Program-made: the position numbers and the translations under genes
From: CAVRAZ01 sp963719135
GTDB taxonomy: Bacteria; Pseudomonadota; Gammaproteobacteria; DSM-19610
DNA length: 64,000 bases
Reading direction: 5' to 3'
Assembly: GCA_963719135.1 (NCBI GenBank)
Contig: CAVRAZ010000007.1
Location: 434,001 to 498,000 of the forward strand
Notes under the pieces: model-generated
What the model was told of the DNA's origin: nothing
Seen by the model: the letters and a program-made list of their open reading frames with translations, nothing else
The model's database searches: none
Shown: one piece after another, positions 29,664 through 38,217 of the stretch
Layout: each line of letters opens with the position of its first letter
Position numbering within the stretch: the first letter of the stretch is position 1

Positions 29664-30581
29664 GCGAACAATTCTCCTCGGGCCGGACCATGTCCCCGGC
29701 ACCACGCCTCGGAGGACATGCGCCCCCGTCCGGCTGGGAGGACCTCCGCAATTTCGACCAGCCCTTTGCCGGTGGCCACGGTCAACGGTGCCGTCGTCAC
29801 AACCTGTCCGGGTCGTCCTTCTCCCGCAACTGGCGCCGGGCCGAAGAGCTTCACCGAACCGCCGGTCCAGGTGGACCAGGCCCCCGGCGCCGGATCGAAG
29901 GCGCGAATCCGGCGGCTGACCGCTTCGGCCGGCTCGTCCCAGTCCACCCGCGCCACTCCTCGCTCGATTTTCGGGGCGAAACTGGCTCGGGCCGGGTCCT
30001 GAGGCGTCGGACTGCATCGTTCCCATCTGGAGCAGGGCGACGGTTTCGACCAGGGTCTCCGCTCCCAGGGCCGCGAGCCGGGAGGCCAGCTCGCCTGCGG
30101 TCTCGGTCGCCCCGATCGGCGTCGCTGTCTGCCTGAGGATCGGCCCGCTGTCCAGTCCCTCGTCCATCTGCATGATGCTGACGCCGGTGTCGGCATATCC
30201 CCGGAGGATCGCCCAGTTGATCGGCGCGGCGCCGCGAAGCTCGGGAAGCAACGACGCATGGACGTTGATCATGCCCCGGGAGGGGAGGGAGAGCACCTCG
30301 GCACGGAGCAGATGCCCGTACGCGACGACCACGCCGATCTCGGGTTGCCAGTGGCGGAGCGCGGCCAGGAACACGTCTCCGCGGGGACGATCCGGCTGAA
30401 GGATCGGGAGCCCGTGGGCCTCCGCCACCCGTTTCACCGGAGGCGGGACCAGGACCGAGCGGGAGCGTCCCTGCGGTTTGTCGGGTTGGGTCACCACGCC
30501 GACGACGACGGCGCGTTCGGCCAGCAGCGCTTCGAGACTCGGCACCGCGAACGCCGGCGTGCCGAAGAACACGATGCGCAT
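29660..30581 (-). pseudogene. fmt: Methionyl-tRNA formyltransferase with one frameshift
   Basis: Formylates initiator Met-tRNA. The N-terminal domain is complete: MRIVFFGTPAFAVPSLEALL, the catalytic MINVHASLLPELRGAAPINWAI and IMQMDEGLDSGPIL. Near 30010, after LLQMGTM, the frame shifts by one base and the C-terminal domain continues as PTPQDPARASFAPKIERG to a stop at 29660. The span is 922 bases, one more than a multiple of three. As fmt partners def next door and both halves are well conserved, a sequence error is the likely reason. Confidence 0.9.
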
Positions 30582-31114
30582 CAGCGGCGCCGGACCGGCT
30601 CCGGCTGAAGCGTGCGAATGATTCCCTGATCCTTGTGCTCCCGCTTCCAGCGTGAGAGCAGGAGCTGGCGCTTCAAGGTGCTCAGATGATCCACGAAGAG
30701 GATGCCGTCGAGATGATCGATCTCGTGCTGGATCGCGCGGGCGAGGAGGCCGCTGGCCTCACGGCGGAACGGTTTCCCGTCCCGGTCGAGCGCCTCCACC
30801 ACGATCCGCTCGGCCCGGGTCACCTCGCCGTAGGCGTCGGGAATCGAAAGACATCCTTCTTCCTCGCGGGCCTTGCCCTCCGCGCTGATGATGACCGGAT
30901 TGACCAGGGCGAGCCGCTCGTGCTCGGCGCCGACCACGGCCACCCGCCGGGCGATCCCGACCTGGTTGGCCGCCAGCCCGACTCCTTTCGCCATGTCCAT
31001 GGTCTCGAAGAGATCGTCGATGAACTTCCGGATATCGGCGTCGACCCCGGAGACCGGCTCGCTCTGTTGCCGCAGGACCGGAGAACCGAGCAGATGGATA
31101 TCGAGAACCGCCAT
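30581..31114 (-). CDS. def: Peptide deformylase
   Basis: Metalloenzyme that removes the N-formyl group from nascent proteins. 177 aa with the three motifs in order: GVGLAANQVG, EEGCLS and the metal-binding HEIDHLDGILF. Its TGATG stop/start overlap with fmt couples the formylation and deformylation genes. Confidence 0.96.
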   Translation of the reverse strand: MAVLDIHLLGSPVLRQQSEPVSGVDADIRKFIDDLFETMDMAKGVGLAANQVGIARRVAVVGAEHERLALVNPVIISAEGKAREEEGCLSIPDAYGEVTRAERIVVEALDRDGKPFRREASGLLARAIQHEIDHLDGILFVDHLSTLKRQLLLSRWKREHKDQGIIRTLQPEPVRRR

Positions 31115-31115
31115 G

Positions 31116-31433
31116 CTACGCCGCGGGCCCGACCGCCTCGCCGACCCGCACGATCCGGCTCCGCTCCACCACCATCGTGGAGCCGCCGCTTTCGATCGTG
31201 ACCCGGTCGTCCTTGATGTCCTTCACCTTGCCGATGATGCCGCCCGCGGTGGTGATGTCGTCGCCCTTCTTGAGCTGGGCCAGAATCTGGGCGTGGCGCT
31301 TCCGGGCCTGCGACTGGGGACGAATCAGCAGGAAATAGAAGATCGCGATGATCGCACCGAACTGGAGAATCAGCATGGTGAGACCAGCGCTGCCGCTCGT
31401 GCCGGTGGGTGCGATCAGGAATAATGCCGTCAT
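31116..31433 (-). CDS. yajC: Preprotein translocase accessory subunit YajC
   Basis: Small Sec accessory protein, 105 aa from the ATG at 31433 (overlapping the tgt stop). One membrane helix, LILQFGAIIAIFYFLLIRPQ, is followed by the soluble domain with KKGDDITTAGGIIGKV. A longer open frame upstream lies in the tgt coding region and is rejected. tgt-yajC is a common bacterial order; secD/secF do not follow here. Confidence 0.93.
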   Translation of the reverse strand: MTALFLIAPTGTSGSAGLTMLILQFGAIIAIFYFLLIRPQSQARKRHAQILAQLKKGDDITTAGGIIGKVKDIKDDRVTIESGGSTMVVERSRIVRVGEAVGPAA

Positions 31434-32563
31434 GCGTCCTCTCGACCAGAGTAGCGCCGGAGCCAGGCCTCGCTCCAGCGGGCGAATCGTCCTTCCAGGA
31501 TGGCCGCGCGAGCCTGCTCCGCCACCCGGATCAGGAACCGGACGTTGTGCAGCGACACCAACCGCAGCCCCAGCATCTCTTCGGCGACGAACAGATGGCG
31601 CAGGTAGCCCCGGGAAAACCGCGCGCAGGTGGCGCAGTCGCATTCCGGATCGAGCGGGCTCTCGTCGGTACGGTACCCGGCTCTCCGGATGTTGAGCTTG
31701 CCCGTCGCGGTCCACGCGCTGCCGTGGCGTCCGTTCCGGGTTGCCGCGACGCAGTCGAAGAGATCCATGCCCCGCGCGATCCCCGAAACCAGATCATCGG
31801 GAAACCCGACGCCCATAAGATAACGCGGACTCTCCTCGGGCATCGCGCCGGTGAGTGATTCCAGGACGCGGTGCATCACCGGCTTGGGCTCGCCCACCGA
31901 GAGTCCGCCGATGGCCAGGCCGGTCCAGGCGCCGCGTTCCAGGGTGCCGTGCAGGGAACGCCTTCGGAGGTCCTCGTGGATCCCTCCCTGGACGATGGGC
32001 CAGAGGGTCTGGGCCACCCCGCGGTCCGCCAGGACGTGGTGCCTGGCCTTGCACCGGTCGAGCCACCGCAGGGTCTGCTCCATCCCCTCCTCGGCCAGCG
32101 CATGCGAGGCCTGACCCGGGACGACGTGATCGAATGCCATCGCGATGTCGGCGCCCAGCGCCGCCTGAATATCCATGGAACCTTCCGGGCTCAGGGTGCG
32201 GACCGAGCCGTCAATGTGGCTGGTAAACTCGACTCCTTCCTCGGCGATGGTCCGAAGCCCGGCGAGAGAAAACACCTGGAACCCGCCCGAATCGGTGAGC
32301 ATCGGGCGGCTCCAGGTCGAGAAGCGATGCAGCCCGCCCATCGCCCGCACCACTTCTTCGCCGGGACGGAGATGGAGGTGATAGGTATTGCCGAGGATGA
32401 TCTGCGCTCCGGCCCCCTCGATCTCTTCGGGATGAAGCCCGCGGACCGCGCCATAGGTCCCGACCGGCATGAAGGCGGGGGTGTGGACCTCGCCGTGGGG
32501 GAGCGCCAGGGTTCCCGCGCGCGCATTGCCGTCGGTTCCCTGGATCGCAAAGGCGAAGCTCAC
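31430..32563 (-). CDS. tgt: tRNA-guanine transglycosylase
   Basis: Exchanges G34 of GUN tRNAs for preQ1 on the way to queuosine. 377 aa with the substrate-binding TDSGGFQVFSL, the catalytic Asp in VQGGIHEDLR and FDCVAATRNGRHG, and the zinc site CDCATC with downstream His. Overlaps queA (GTGA) upstream. Confidence 0.96.
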   Translation of the reverse strand: MSFAFAIQGTDGNARAGTLALPHGEVHTPAFMPVGTYGAVRGLHPEEIEGAGAQIILGNTYHLHLRPGEEVVRAMGGLHRFSTWSRPMLTDSGGFQVFSLAGLRTIAEEGVEFTSHIDGSVRTLSPEGSMDIQAALGADIAMAFDHVVPGQASHALAEEGMEQTLRWLDRCKARHHVLADRGVAQTLWPIVQGGIHEDLRRRSLHGTLERGAWTGLAIGGLSVGEPKPVMHRVLESLTGAMPEESPRYLMGVGFPDDLVSGIARGMDLFDCVAATRNGRHGSAWTATGKLNIRRAGYRTDESPLDPECDCATCARFSRGYLRHLFVAEEMLGLRLVSLHNVRFLIRVAEQARAAILEGRFARWSEAWLRRYSGREDA

Positions 32564-33681
32564 AGGATCGCCATGGCGTCGCCGTAACTGTAGAACCGGT
32601 AGCCCCGCGCGATCGCATGCCGGTAGGCCGCCCTGATCGTCTCGACGCCGGCGAACCCGGCGACCAGCATGAGCAGGGTGGAGCGGGGCAGGTGAAAATT
32701 GGTAAGCAGCCGGTCCACCACGCGGAACTCATAACCCGGGGTGATCATCAGCCGGGTTTCTCCCTTGCCGGGTCGAACCCTCCCGTCGGCCCCGGCCGAC
32801 TCCAGGGCCCGCACCACCGTCGTTCCCACCGCCCACACCGCGCCGCCTCGCTCCCGCGCCGCCGCAATCGCGGAGGCGGTGGATGCCGGGATCTCGTAGC
32901 GCTCCGCATGCATGGGGTGCCGGGAGTAGTCCTCCACCTCGACCGGCTTGAAGGTCCCCGGCCCGACCTCGAGCTCGAGCTTCGCGATGGTGGCGCCCCG
33001 GCGCCGCAGCGCTTCCAGCAGCTCGGGCGTGAAGTGGAGGCCCGCGGTCGGGGCCGCGACGCTGCTTTCCCGCTCCGCGAACACGGTCTGGTAACGGGAC
33101 TCATCCAGCGGGTCCGGATCGCGCTCGATATAGGGAGGGAGAGGAAGCCTGCCGAAGCGTTGCATCGCTTCCTCCGGCGAGGCCCCGGTGATCCGGACCC
33201 GGCGGTAGCCTTCCTCGAGGATCTCCACCGTTTCCACCTCCACCTGCTCGTCGAGCCGGACCCGCTTGCCCGGACGAAGGGCGCTGCCCGGCTTCCCCAT
33301 CGCCACCCAGGTGCCGTCCCGGTCGGGATGGAGCAGCAGGACTTCGACTGGAGCACCGGAAGCGCGCCGGCCGATGAGCCTCGCGTGGCGCACCCTGGTC
33401 GTGTTGAGAACCACCACGTCGCCCGGCGCCACCAGACTCGGGAACTCCGCAAACCGCGCGTCCGACAGGCGGAGTCCCTCTCTGACCTCCCCGACCCCTC
33501 CGACCCCTCCGACCTCTCCGACCTCCCCGCTGCCCGCTCTGGCCACTCTGAGCAGCCGACTCTGGCCCCGCTCTTGAGTCGGGTATTGCGCGATCAACTC
33601 TGCGGGAAGGTGATACTCGAAGTCCGAGGTGCGGTGGGACACCTGCGTCCTATCCATCGAACAGGCCGCTCTGTCCTCCAT
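32560..33681 (-). CDS. queA: S-adenosylmethionine:tRNA ribosyltransferase-isomerase QueA
   Basis: Builds epoxyqueuosine on preQ1-tRNA. Up to 373 aa; an internal ATG at 33657 matches the family start better (DFEYHLPAELIAQYP follows) and would overlap the ruvB stop by 8 bases. Motifs include VVLNTTRVRHARL, AAPTAGLHFTPELL and LLTNFHLPRSTLLMLV. Unusually, residues about 53-67 are a Gly-Val-Glu-rich insert encoded by a 9-base tandem repeat (listed separately), where related proteins have a short loop. Confidence 0.94.
   Translation of the reverse strand: MEDRAACSMDRTQVSHRTSDFEYHLPAELIAQYPTQERGQSRLLRVARAGSGEVGEVGGVGGVGEVREGLRLSDARFAEFPSLVAPGDVVVLNTTRVRHARLIGRRASGAPVEVLLLHPDRDGTWVAMGKPGSALRPGKRVRLDEQVEVETVEILEEGYRRVRITGASPEEAMQRFGRLPLPPYIERDPDPLDESRYQTVFAERESSVAAPTAGLHFTPELLEALRRRGATIAKLELEVGPGTFKPVEVEDYSRHPMHAERYEIPASTASAIAAARERGGAVWAVGTTVVRALESAGADGRVRPGKGETRLMITPGYEFRVVDRLLTNFHLPRSTLLMLVAGFAGVETIRAAYRHAIARGYRFYSYGDAMAIL
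33481..33525. repeat. Five tandem 9-base units inside queA
   Basis: Units TCTGACCTC, CCCGACCCC, TCCGACCCC, TCCGACCTC and TCCGACCTC follow one another. The period is a multiple of three, so copy-number change would lengthen the QueA loop by three residues each time without breaking the frame. Confidence 0.8.
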
Positions 33682-34687
33682 CCGGCACGCCGGGCGGGGT
33701 GAACCCGAAGCGACGGTACGCGTTGGCGGTCGCGGTGCGGCCCCGCGGGGTCCGTTCCAGGAACCCCTGCTGCAGCAGGAACGGCTCGTACACCTCTTCC
33801 AGGGTGCCGGGGTCCTCGCTCACCGCGGCGGCGATGGTGCTCAATCCGACCGGGCCGCCGCCGAACTTTTCGATGATGGTGGTGAGGATCCTGGTGTCCA
33901 TGTCGTCGAGCCCGAACTCGTCGACGTTGAGCCGGGCGAGGGCGTCCGCGGCGACCGCCCCGGTCACCACTCCGTCGGCCTTGACCTGGGCGTAGTCCCG
34001 GACCCGGCGCAATAGCCGGTTCGCGATCCGGGGGGTTCCCCGGCTCCGCCGGGCGATTTCCTCGGCCCCGGCCGGATCGATCCTAACCCGCAATATCCCG
34101 GCCGAACGCACCACGATGGTCGCCAGGTCGGCCGGGGGATAGAAGCCCAATCGCTCGACGATGCCGAACCGGGCCCGCATCGGCGGGGTGAGCTGCCCGA
34201 AGCGGGTGGTGGCGCCCACCAGCGTGAACGGCTCGATGGTCATCGGGATGGTCTGGGCATTGGGGCCGTCCGCGATCCGGACGTCGACCCGGTAGTCCTC
34301 CATCGCGGGATAGAGGAATTCCTCGAGCTGGGGCCGGAGCCGGTGAATCTCGTCCAGGAACAGCACGTCGCCCCGGGTGAGCCCGGTCAACAGACCGACC
34401 AGATCCCCGGGGCGCTCGAGCACCGGTCCGGACGACATCCGGAGCTGGACGCCCATCTCCTTGGCGAGCAGAGCCGCCAGCGTGGTCTTGCCCAGGCCCG
34501 GTGGACCGAAGAAGAGAATGTGGTCGAGTGGCTCGCCGCGCCCCTTCGCGGCATCGATGGCGATCTGGAGGGAAGCCTTGACCTGGTCCTGCCCGACGAA
34601 CTCATCCAACCGGGAGGGCCGGAGCGCGGCTTCCGCCCCCGATTCGTCGGGGAGCGCTGCCGGGGTGGTGATCTCGACCGGTGTCAC
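33650..34687 (-). CDS. ruvB: Holliday junction branch migration helicase RuvB
   Basis: Hexameric AAA+ motor of the RuvABC complex. 345 aa from the GTG at 34687, chosen because it overlaps the stop of the small upstream gene; upstream in-frame sequence has no RuvB similarity. LRPSRLDEFVGQDQVK, Walker A FFGPPGLGKTTLA, Walker B VLFLDEIHRL, sensor VGATTRFGQLTPPMRARFG and the winged-helix tail (EPFLLQQGFLERTPRGR) are complete. Confidence 0.96.
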   Translation of the reverse strand: MTPVEITTPAALPDESGAEAALRPSRLDEFVGQDQVKASLQIAIDAAKGRGEPLDHILFFGPPGLGKTTLAALLAKEMGVQLRMSSGPVLERPGDLVGLLTGLTRGDVLFLDEIHRLRPQLEEFLYPAMEDYRVDVRIADGPNAQTIPMTIEPFTLVGATTRFGQLTPPMRARFGIVERLGFYPPADLATIVVRSAGILRVRIDPAGAEEIARRSRGTPRIANRLLRRVRDYAQVKADGVVTGAVAADALARLNVDEFGLDDMDTRILTTIIEKFGGGPVGLSTIAAAVSEDPGTLEEVYEPFLLQQGFLERTPRGRTATANAYRRFGFTPPGVPDGGQSGLFDG

Positions 34688-34872
34688 AGCGCCCTGGCGG
34701 TCCACCGGACCGGCCGGGGGTTCCGGGTGATCCCATGCTTCAGGTGGCAGGACGCGCACCGATCGATGGTCCGGGTCGTGCCCGCGCCCACGAACTTCCG
34801 GTTGGTGGTGTTGCAGCGGGTGCATTGCCACTCGGCGGTGACGTGGGGGCTGGTGGAAAGCGGGGTGGCCAA
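34684..34872 (-). CDS. Small zinc-ribbon-like protein between ruvA and ruvB
   Basis: 62 aa with two cysteine pairs, CTRC (residues 17-20) and CASC followed by His (38-42), spaced like a zinc ribbon. ATG at 34872; the stop overlaps the ruvB start (GTGA), so it is probably translated. CASCH also fits a haem c motif, but there is no signal peptide, making zinc more likely. Unknown function; placed inside the ruv cluster. Confidence 0.7.
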   Translation of the reverse strand: MATPLSTSPHVTAEWQCTRCNTTNRKFVGAGTTRTIDRCASCHLKHGITRNPRPVRWTARAL

Positions 34873-34898
34873 AGTCGGAATCTCCTGTCGGCTGAATC

Positions 34899-35492
34899 CT
34901 ACCGTCGGGCCAGCTGCTGCAGCGCGCGGCGGACCAGGTCCTGGACCCCGTCGCTCGCGCCGGGCGCCAGCACCGCGCGCACCGCCTCGTCCGCCGCGGC
35001 CGGCGAATATCCCAGGGCGGTCAGCGCCCGCACCGCTTCATCTGCGGAGCGTCCGGGGCCGGCGGCCGGGGCGAGCGCGATGTCGGCGAAGCGGTCGGAC
35101 AGCTCGACCGCGAGCTTCTCGGCCCGCTTTTTCCCGATCCCGCTCACCGTGCTGAGCGCGGCGATGTCCTTGCCCTGGATGCACCGGACCGCGCGCTCCG
35201 GCCCCAGGGTGGAGAGGATGGCCAGCGCCAGCCGGGGCCCTAACCCGCTCGCCGAGAGGAGCCGCTGGAAGATGGTCCGCTCCGCGGGCGAGTCGAAGCC
35301 GTAGAGGGTCCAGGCGTCTTCCCGGACCACCAGCTCGGTGTACAGGGTGCACCGCGCGCCGGTCGCCGGGAGTCGCTCCCAGACGCCGAGCGGGAGCGAG
35401 ACCGCGTACCCGATGCCGCCATCGGTTTCGATCACCACCACGTCGCTCCCCGGCTCCCGCTGCACCAGGGTCCCCCGGATGGTCGCGATCAT
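34899..35492 (-). CDS. ruvA: Holliday junction DNA helicase subunit RuvA
   Basis: Tetrameric junction-binding protein, 197 aa. Domain I begins MIATIRGTLVQRE; domain II has the helix-hairpin-helix motifs SASGLGPRLALAILS and LSTVSGIGKKRAEKLAVEL; domain III, which contacts RuvB, includes DEAVRALTALGYSPAAADEA. Starts directly after the ruvC stop. Confidence 0.96.
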   Translation of the reverse strand: MIATIRGTLVQREPGSDVVVIETDGGIGYAVSLPLGVWERLPATGARCTLYTELVVREDAWTLYGFDSPAERTIFQRLLSASGLGPRLALAILSTLGPERAVRCIQGKDIAALSTVSGIGKKRAEKLAVELSDRFADIALAPAAGPGRSADEAVRALTALGYSPAAADEAVRAVLAPGASDGVQDLVRRALQQLARR

Positions 35493-35990
35493 TCAGACGG
35501 TCGCGCCGATGCGGTGGCCGGTCAGCAGATGGGTCAGCGCCACCGCCACCGCGTCGGCCGCGTCGGCCGGCTCCGGCGCGCACTGAAGCTGGAGCAGCTT
35601 GGCGACCATGTAGCCGACCTGGGGCTTCATCGCGCCGCCGCGACCGACCACCGTCTTCTTCACCACCGCCGGCGAATATTCCGCCACCACCACCCCGGCC
35701 TGCGCCGCCGCAAGCAGGATGACTCCGCGGGCATGACCCAGCACCACGGTGGTCCGCACGTTGGTTCCGTAGAAGATCCCTTCGACCGCGACGACATCGG
35801 GGTGATGGCGCTGGATCAGCTCGCGGAGCCCGTCGTGGATCAGCTCCAGCCGCCGGGGCAGGACGTCCCGCGGCTTGGTGCGCAGGATGCCGCACTCGAT
35901 CAGCCGGGCGGGTCCGCCCCGTAACGCCAGGCGTTCCACCACCCCGTACCCTACTGTGGCGGTCCCGGGATCGATGCCCAGGACTTTCAT
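35493..35990 (-). CDS. ruvC: Crossover junction endodeoxyribonuclease RuvC
   Basis: Holliday junction resolvase, 165 aa. Catalytic acidic residues are visible: Asp in MKVLGIDPGTATVGYG, Glu in VVAVEGIFYGTN, and the Asp pair in PADAADAVAVALTH. Order ruvC-ruvA-(zinc protein)-ruvB with yebC upstream is a common arrangement. Confidence 0.96.
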   Translation of the reverse strand: MKVLGIDPGTATVGYGVVERLALRGGPARLIECGILRTKPRDVLPRRLELIHDGLRELIQRHHPDVVAVEGIFYGTNVRTTVVLGHARGVILLAAAQAGVVVAEYSPAVVKKTVVGRGGAMKPQVGYMVAKLLQLQCAPEPADAADAVAVALTHLLTGHRIGATV

Positions 35991-36003
35991 CGGAAGCTGC
36001 CGG

Positions 36004-36753
36004 TCAGGCTTCCGCCTCCGCGAGGGTCGCCGCGTCGATGTCGAAATTGGAGAAGACCTTCGACACGTCGTCGAGATCTTCCAGGGCTTCCATCAGCTTG
36101 AGGAGCTTGGTCGCATCGGCGCCTTCGACCTTCACCGTGCTCTTGGGAACCATGGCCAGCTCGGCGGCCTCGAAGGCGTATTGCTTCGCCTTGAGCGCGT
36201 CCTGCACCGCGTGAAAATCTCCCGGCGTGGTCGAGACCAGGTACTGGTCCCCTTCGCGGGCGAAATCCTCCGCGCCGGCCTCGAGCGCCGCCTCGAGGGT
36301 CGATTCCTCGGCATAACGGGACGCCTCGAGGTAGACCTGGCCTTTGCGATCGAACATCCAGGCCACCGAATTCGTCGCGCCGAGGTTGCCCCCGTGCCGG
36401 CTGAACGCATGCCGGATCTCGGCCACGGTGCGGTTGGCGTTATCGGTGGTGGCCTCGATGAGGATGGCGGCGCCGCCCGGGCCATAGCCTTCATAGGTGA
36501 CTTCCTCGTAACTCTCCCCCGCCAGCTCCCCGGTGCCCTTCTTGATCGCGCGATCGATGTTGTCGTTCGGCATGTTGACCGCGCGGGCCGCATCGATCGC
36601 GGTGCGGAGCCGCGGGTTTCCGCCGGGATCTCCGCCGCCCGCCTTGGCGGCGACGGTGATCTCCCGGATGCACTTGGCCCATACCCCGGAGCGCTTGGAA
36701 TCGGCTGCGGCCTTCCGGTGCTTGATCTGCTTCCACTTGCTATGACCGGCCAT
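36004..36753 (-). CDS. YebC/PmpR family (TACO1-like) protein
   Basis: 249 aa, starting MAGHSKWKQIKHRKAAADSK, the near-invariant family N-terminus, followed by AKAGGGDPGGNPRLRTAID, NMPNDNIDRAIKKGTGE and YEGYGPGGAAILIE. Members act as transcription regulators or relieve ribosome stalling. In this series it sits just ahead of ruvC, as in many genomes. Confidence 0.94.
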   Translation of the reverse strand: MAGHSKWKQIKHRKAAADSKRSGVWAKCIREITVAAKAGGGDPGGNPRLRTAIDAARAVNMPNDNIDRAIKKGTGELAGESYEEVTYEGYGPGGAAILIEATTDNANRTVAEIRHAFSRHGGNLGATNSVAWMFDRKGQVYLEASRYAEESTLEAALEAGAEDFAREGDQYLVSTTPGDFHAVQDALKAKQYAFEAAELAMVPKSTVKVEGADATKLLKLMEALEDLDDVSKVFSNFDIDAATLAEAEA

Positions 36754-36801
36754 GACCCAAATATGCGACGGAGGGCACCCGGTGTCACCCTTGCCGAGGC
36801 G

Positions 36802-37167
36802 CTATCCCCGCCGGTTGGCGGCCTGCGACAAGGCCTCCCCGGCCTCCTTCCCCAGCGCGTCACGAGCCGGGGCGACGAGCTGCTGAAGCGCGAGCGAGGC
36901 ACGCTCGGGGTCCGGATTGCTCAGGTGTGCCATGGCCGCGGTCAGCGCGCGCCGGAGCGGAGCCGGAATCGCCAGGCGGGAAAGTCGCTGATCGAGGGCG
37001 GTGATCCGTCGGCGCACCGCCCGCTCGGGCAGAGGAGGATCCAGAAAGAGATCCTCGGCGACTCTGAGGGTGAGCCACAGCGCAAAGGCCCCGTCCCGGC
37101 GGGGACCCCTCGGCAGCTCGCGCATGAGCCTCACCAGGGTCGCGGCCTGGGGAGTGAGCATGCTCAT
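36802..37167 (-). CDS. Unknown 121-aa protein
   Basis: ATG at 37167 overlaps the stop of the GT9 gene (ATGA). The product is helical and Arg/Ala/Leu-rich without signal peptide, membrane helix or cysteine motif (for example RELPRGPRRDGAFALWLTLR). I do not recognise a family. The coupled start is the main support for it being real. Confidence 0.6.
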   Translation of the reverse strand: MSMLTPQAATLVRLMRELPRGPRRDGAFALWLTLRVAEDLFLDPPLPERAVRRRITALDQRLSRLAIPAPLRRALTAAMAHLSNPDPERASLALQQLVAPARDALGKEAGEALSQAANRRG

Positions 37168-38177
37168 CGAGGCAGCTTTCGAAGTGCTTGCATCACCAGG
37201 TCGGGCTGGAGGTCCTGGAGGCAGCGGTGGTGCCGGAGTGGGCAGGCCGCGCTTCCCTGGGAACTGCAGGGGCGGCAGGCCAGGTCGAGCTGGACTACCG
37301 CTGATTTGGCCTGGTAAGGAAAGAAGCCGAACGCCTCCACGGTTGGTCCGAACAAGGCAACCACCGGCGTGCCCATCGCCGTGGCCAGATGCATCTGACC
37401 GGTGTCTCCCGTCACGAGAGCCCGGCATTTGCGGAGAATCGCGGCAGTCGTGGGAAGATCGAAGCCGGCGGCACTCCGAACGGATCCCTTGCTGCCATCC
37501 TCGGTGGCGGCCACAATCTGGTCGGCCACCTCGCCATCCATGGCTCCGCCCAGCACCGCGACGTCGTTCCCCTGATCGGTGAGCAAACGGGCCAGCGCGA
37601 TCCAGTGATGCAGAGGCCACCGCTTGGTCGCCTGGGATGCCCCGGGCGCGATGGCCACCACCTGATGGATCAGGGAGGTGCAGAAGCGTTCCGCGACGTC
37701 GGTTGCCGCCCGGGGGACGAACATCTCGAGCGACCCACCATCGGGCTGGACGCCAAGCTCTCGAGCCGCGTCGAAATAACGCTCCGCCACCGGCCGGCGG
37801 TCGCGGTACCAGTTGCGCTTGGTCCTGATGAGGAGTGTCCGCGCCATTCGGTATTTGGGGTAGGTGGTCCATATTCCGCCCAGCTTCCTGCGGATCCTCC
37901 TGCTTCGGAGGGTTCGCTGGAGATCGAGCCGGTGGGTGAACCCCCGAAGGTTCGTCGGGTCAAGGCGCTCGACCAACGCGTCCATTCCCTCAGGGGGGTC
38001 CCACCCCACCAGCCGGGTAATCCTGGGGTTGTGTTCCAGCAGCGGGACCTGCCGAGCCCGGGTCACGAAGGTGAGGCTCGCTCCGGGATGGGCCAGGCGG
38101 ATGGCGCGAAGCAGCGGCGTGGTCAACAGCACGTCGCCCATCGCGCTGAGTCGAACGATCAGAATGTCGGGGGTCAC
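37164..38177 (-). CDS. Glycosyltransferase family 9 (heptosyltransferase-like)
   Basis: 337 aa from the GTG at 38177. N-terminal DILIVRLSAMGDVLLTTPLLRAI and C-terminal VAIAPGASQATKRWP plus ALVTGDTGQMHLATAMGTPVVALFGPT are GT9 signatures of the donor-binding domain. Likely adds heptose or another sugar to the LPS core at the inner face of the membrane. Its start faces that of the next gene across 40 AT-rich bases (around 38178-38217). Confidence 0.9.
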   Translation of the reverse strand: MTPDILIVRLSAMGDVLLTTPLLRAIRLAHPGASLTFVTRARQVPLLEHNPRITRLVGWDPPEGMDALVERLDPTNLRGFTHRLDLQRTLRSRRIRRKLGGIWTTYPKYRMARTLLIRTKRNWYRDRRPVAERYFDAARELGVQPDGGSLEMFVPRAATDVAERFCTSLIHQVVAIAPGASQATKRWPLHHWIALARLLTDQGNDVAVLGGAMDGEVADQIVAATEDGSKGSVRSAAGFDLPTTAAILRKCRALVTGDTGQMHLATAMGTPVVALFGPTVEAFGFFPYQAKSAVVQLDLACRPCSSQGSAACPLRHHRCLQDLQPDLVMQALRKLPR

Positions 38178-38217
38178 CGACCCGAATGTAGAATTAATTT
38201 GCCCGGATGGCATCGAA

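Noticed and set aside
28845..30581. Single 578-aa fusion of Fmt with ThiE-ThiS
   Set aside because: The long frame is an accident of the fmt frameshift; the true fmt C-terminus is in another frame with its own stop at 29660, overlapping the thiES GTG start.
34684..34872. Cytochrome c (CxxCH) protein
   Set aside because: CASCH matches the motif, but there is no signal peptide and a second CxxC at zinc-ribbon spacing.
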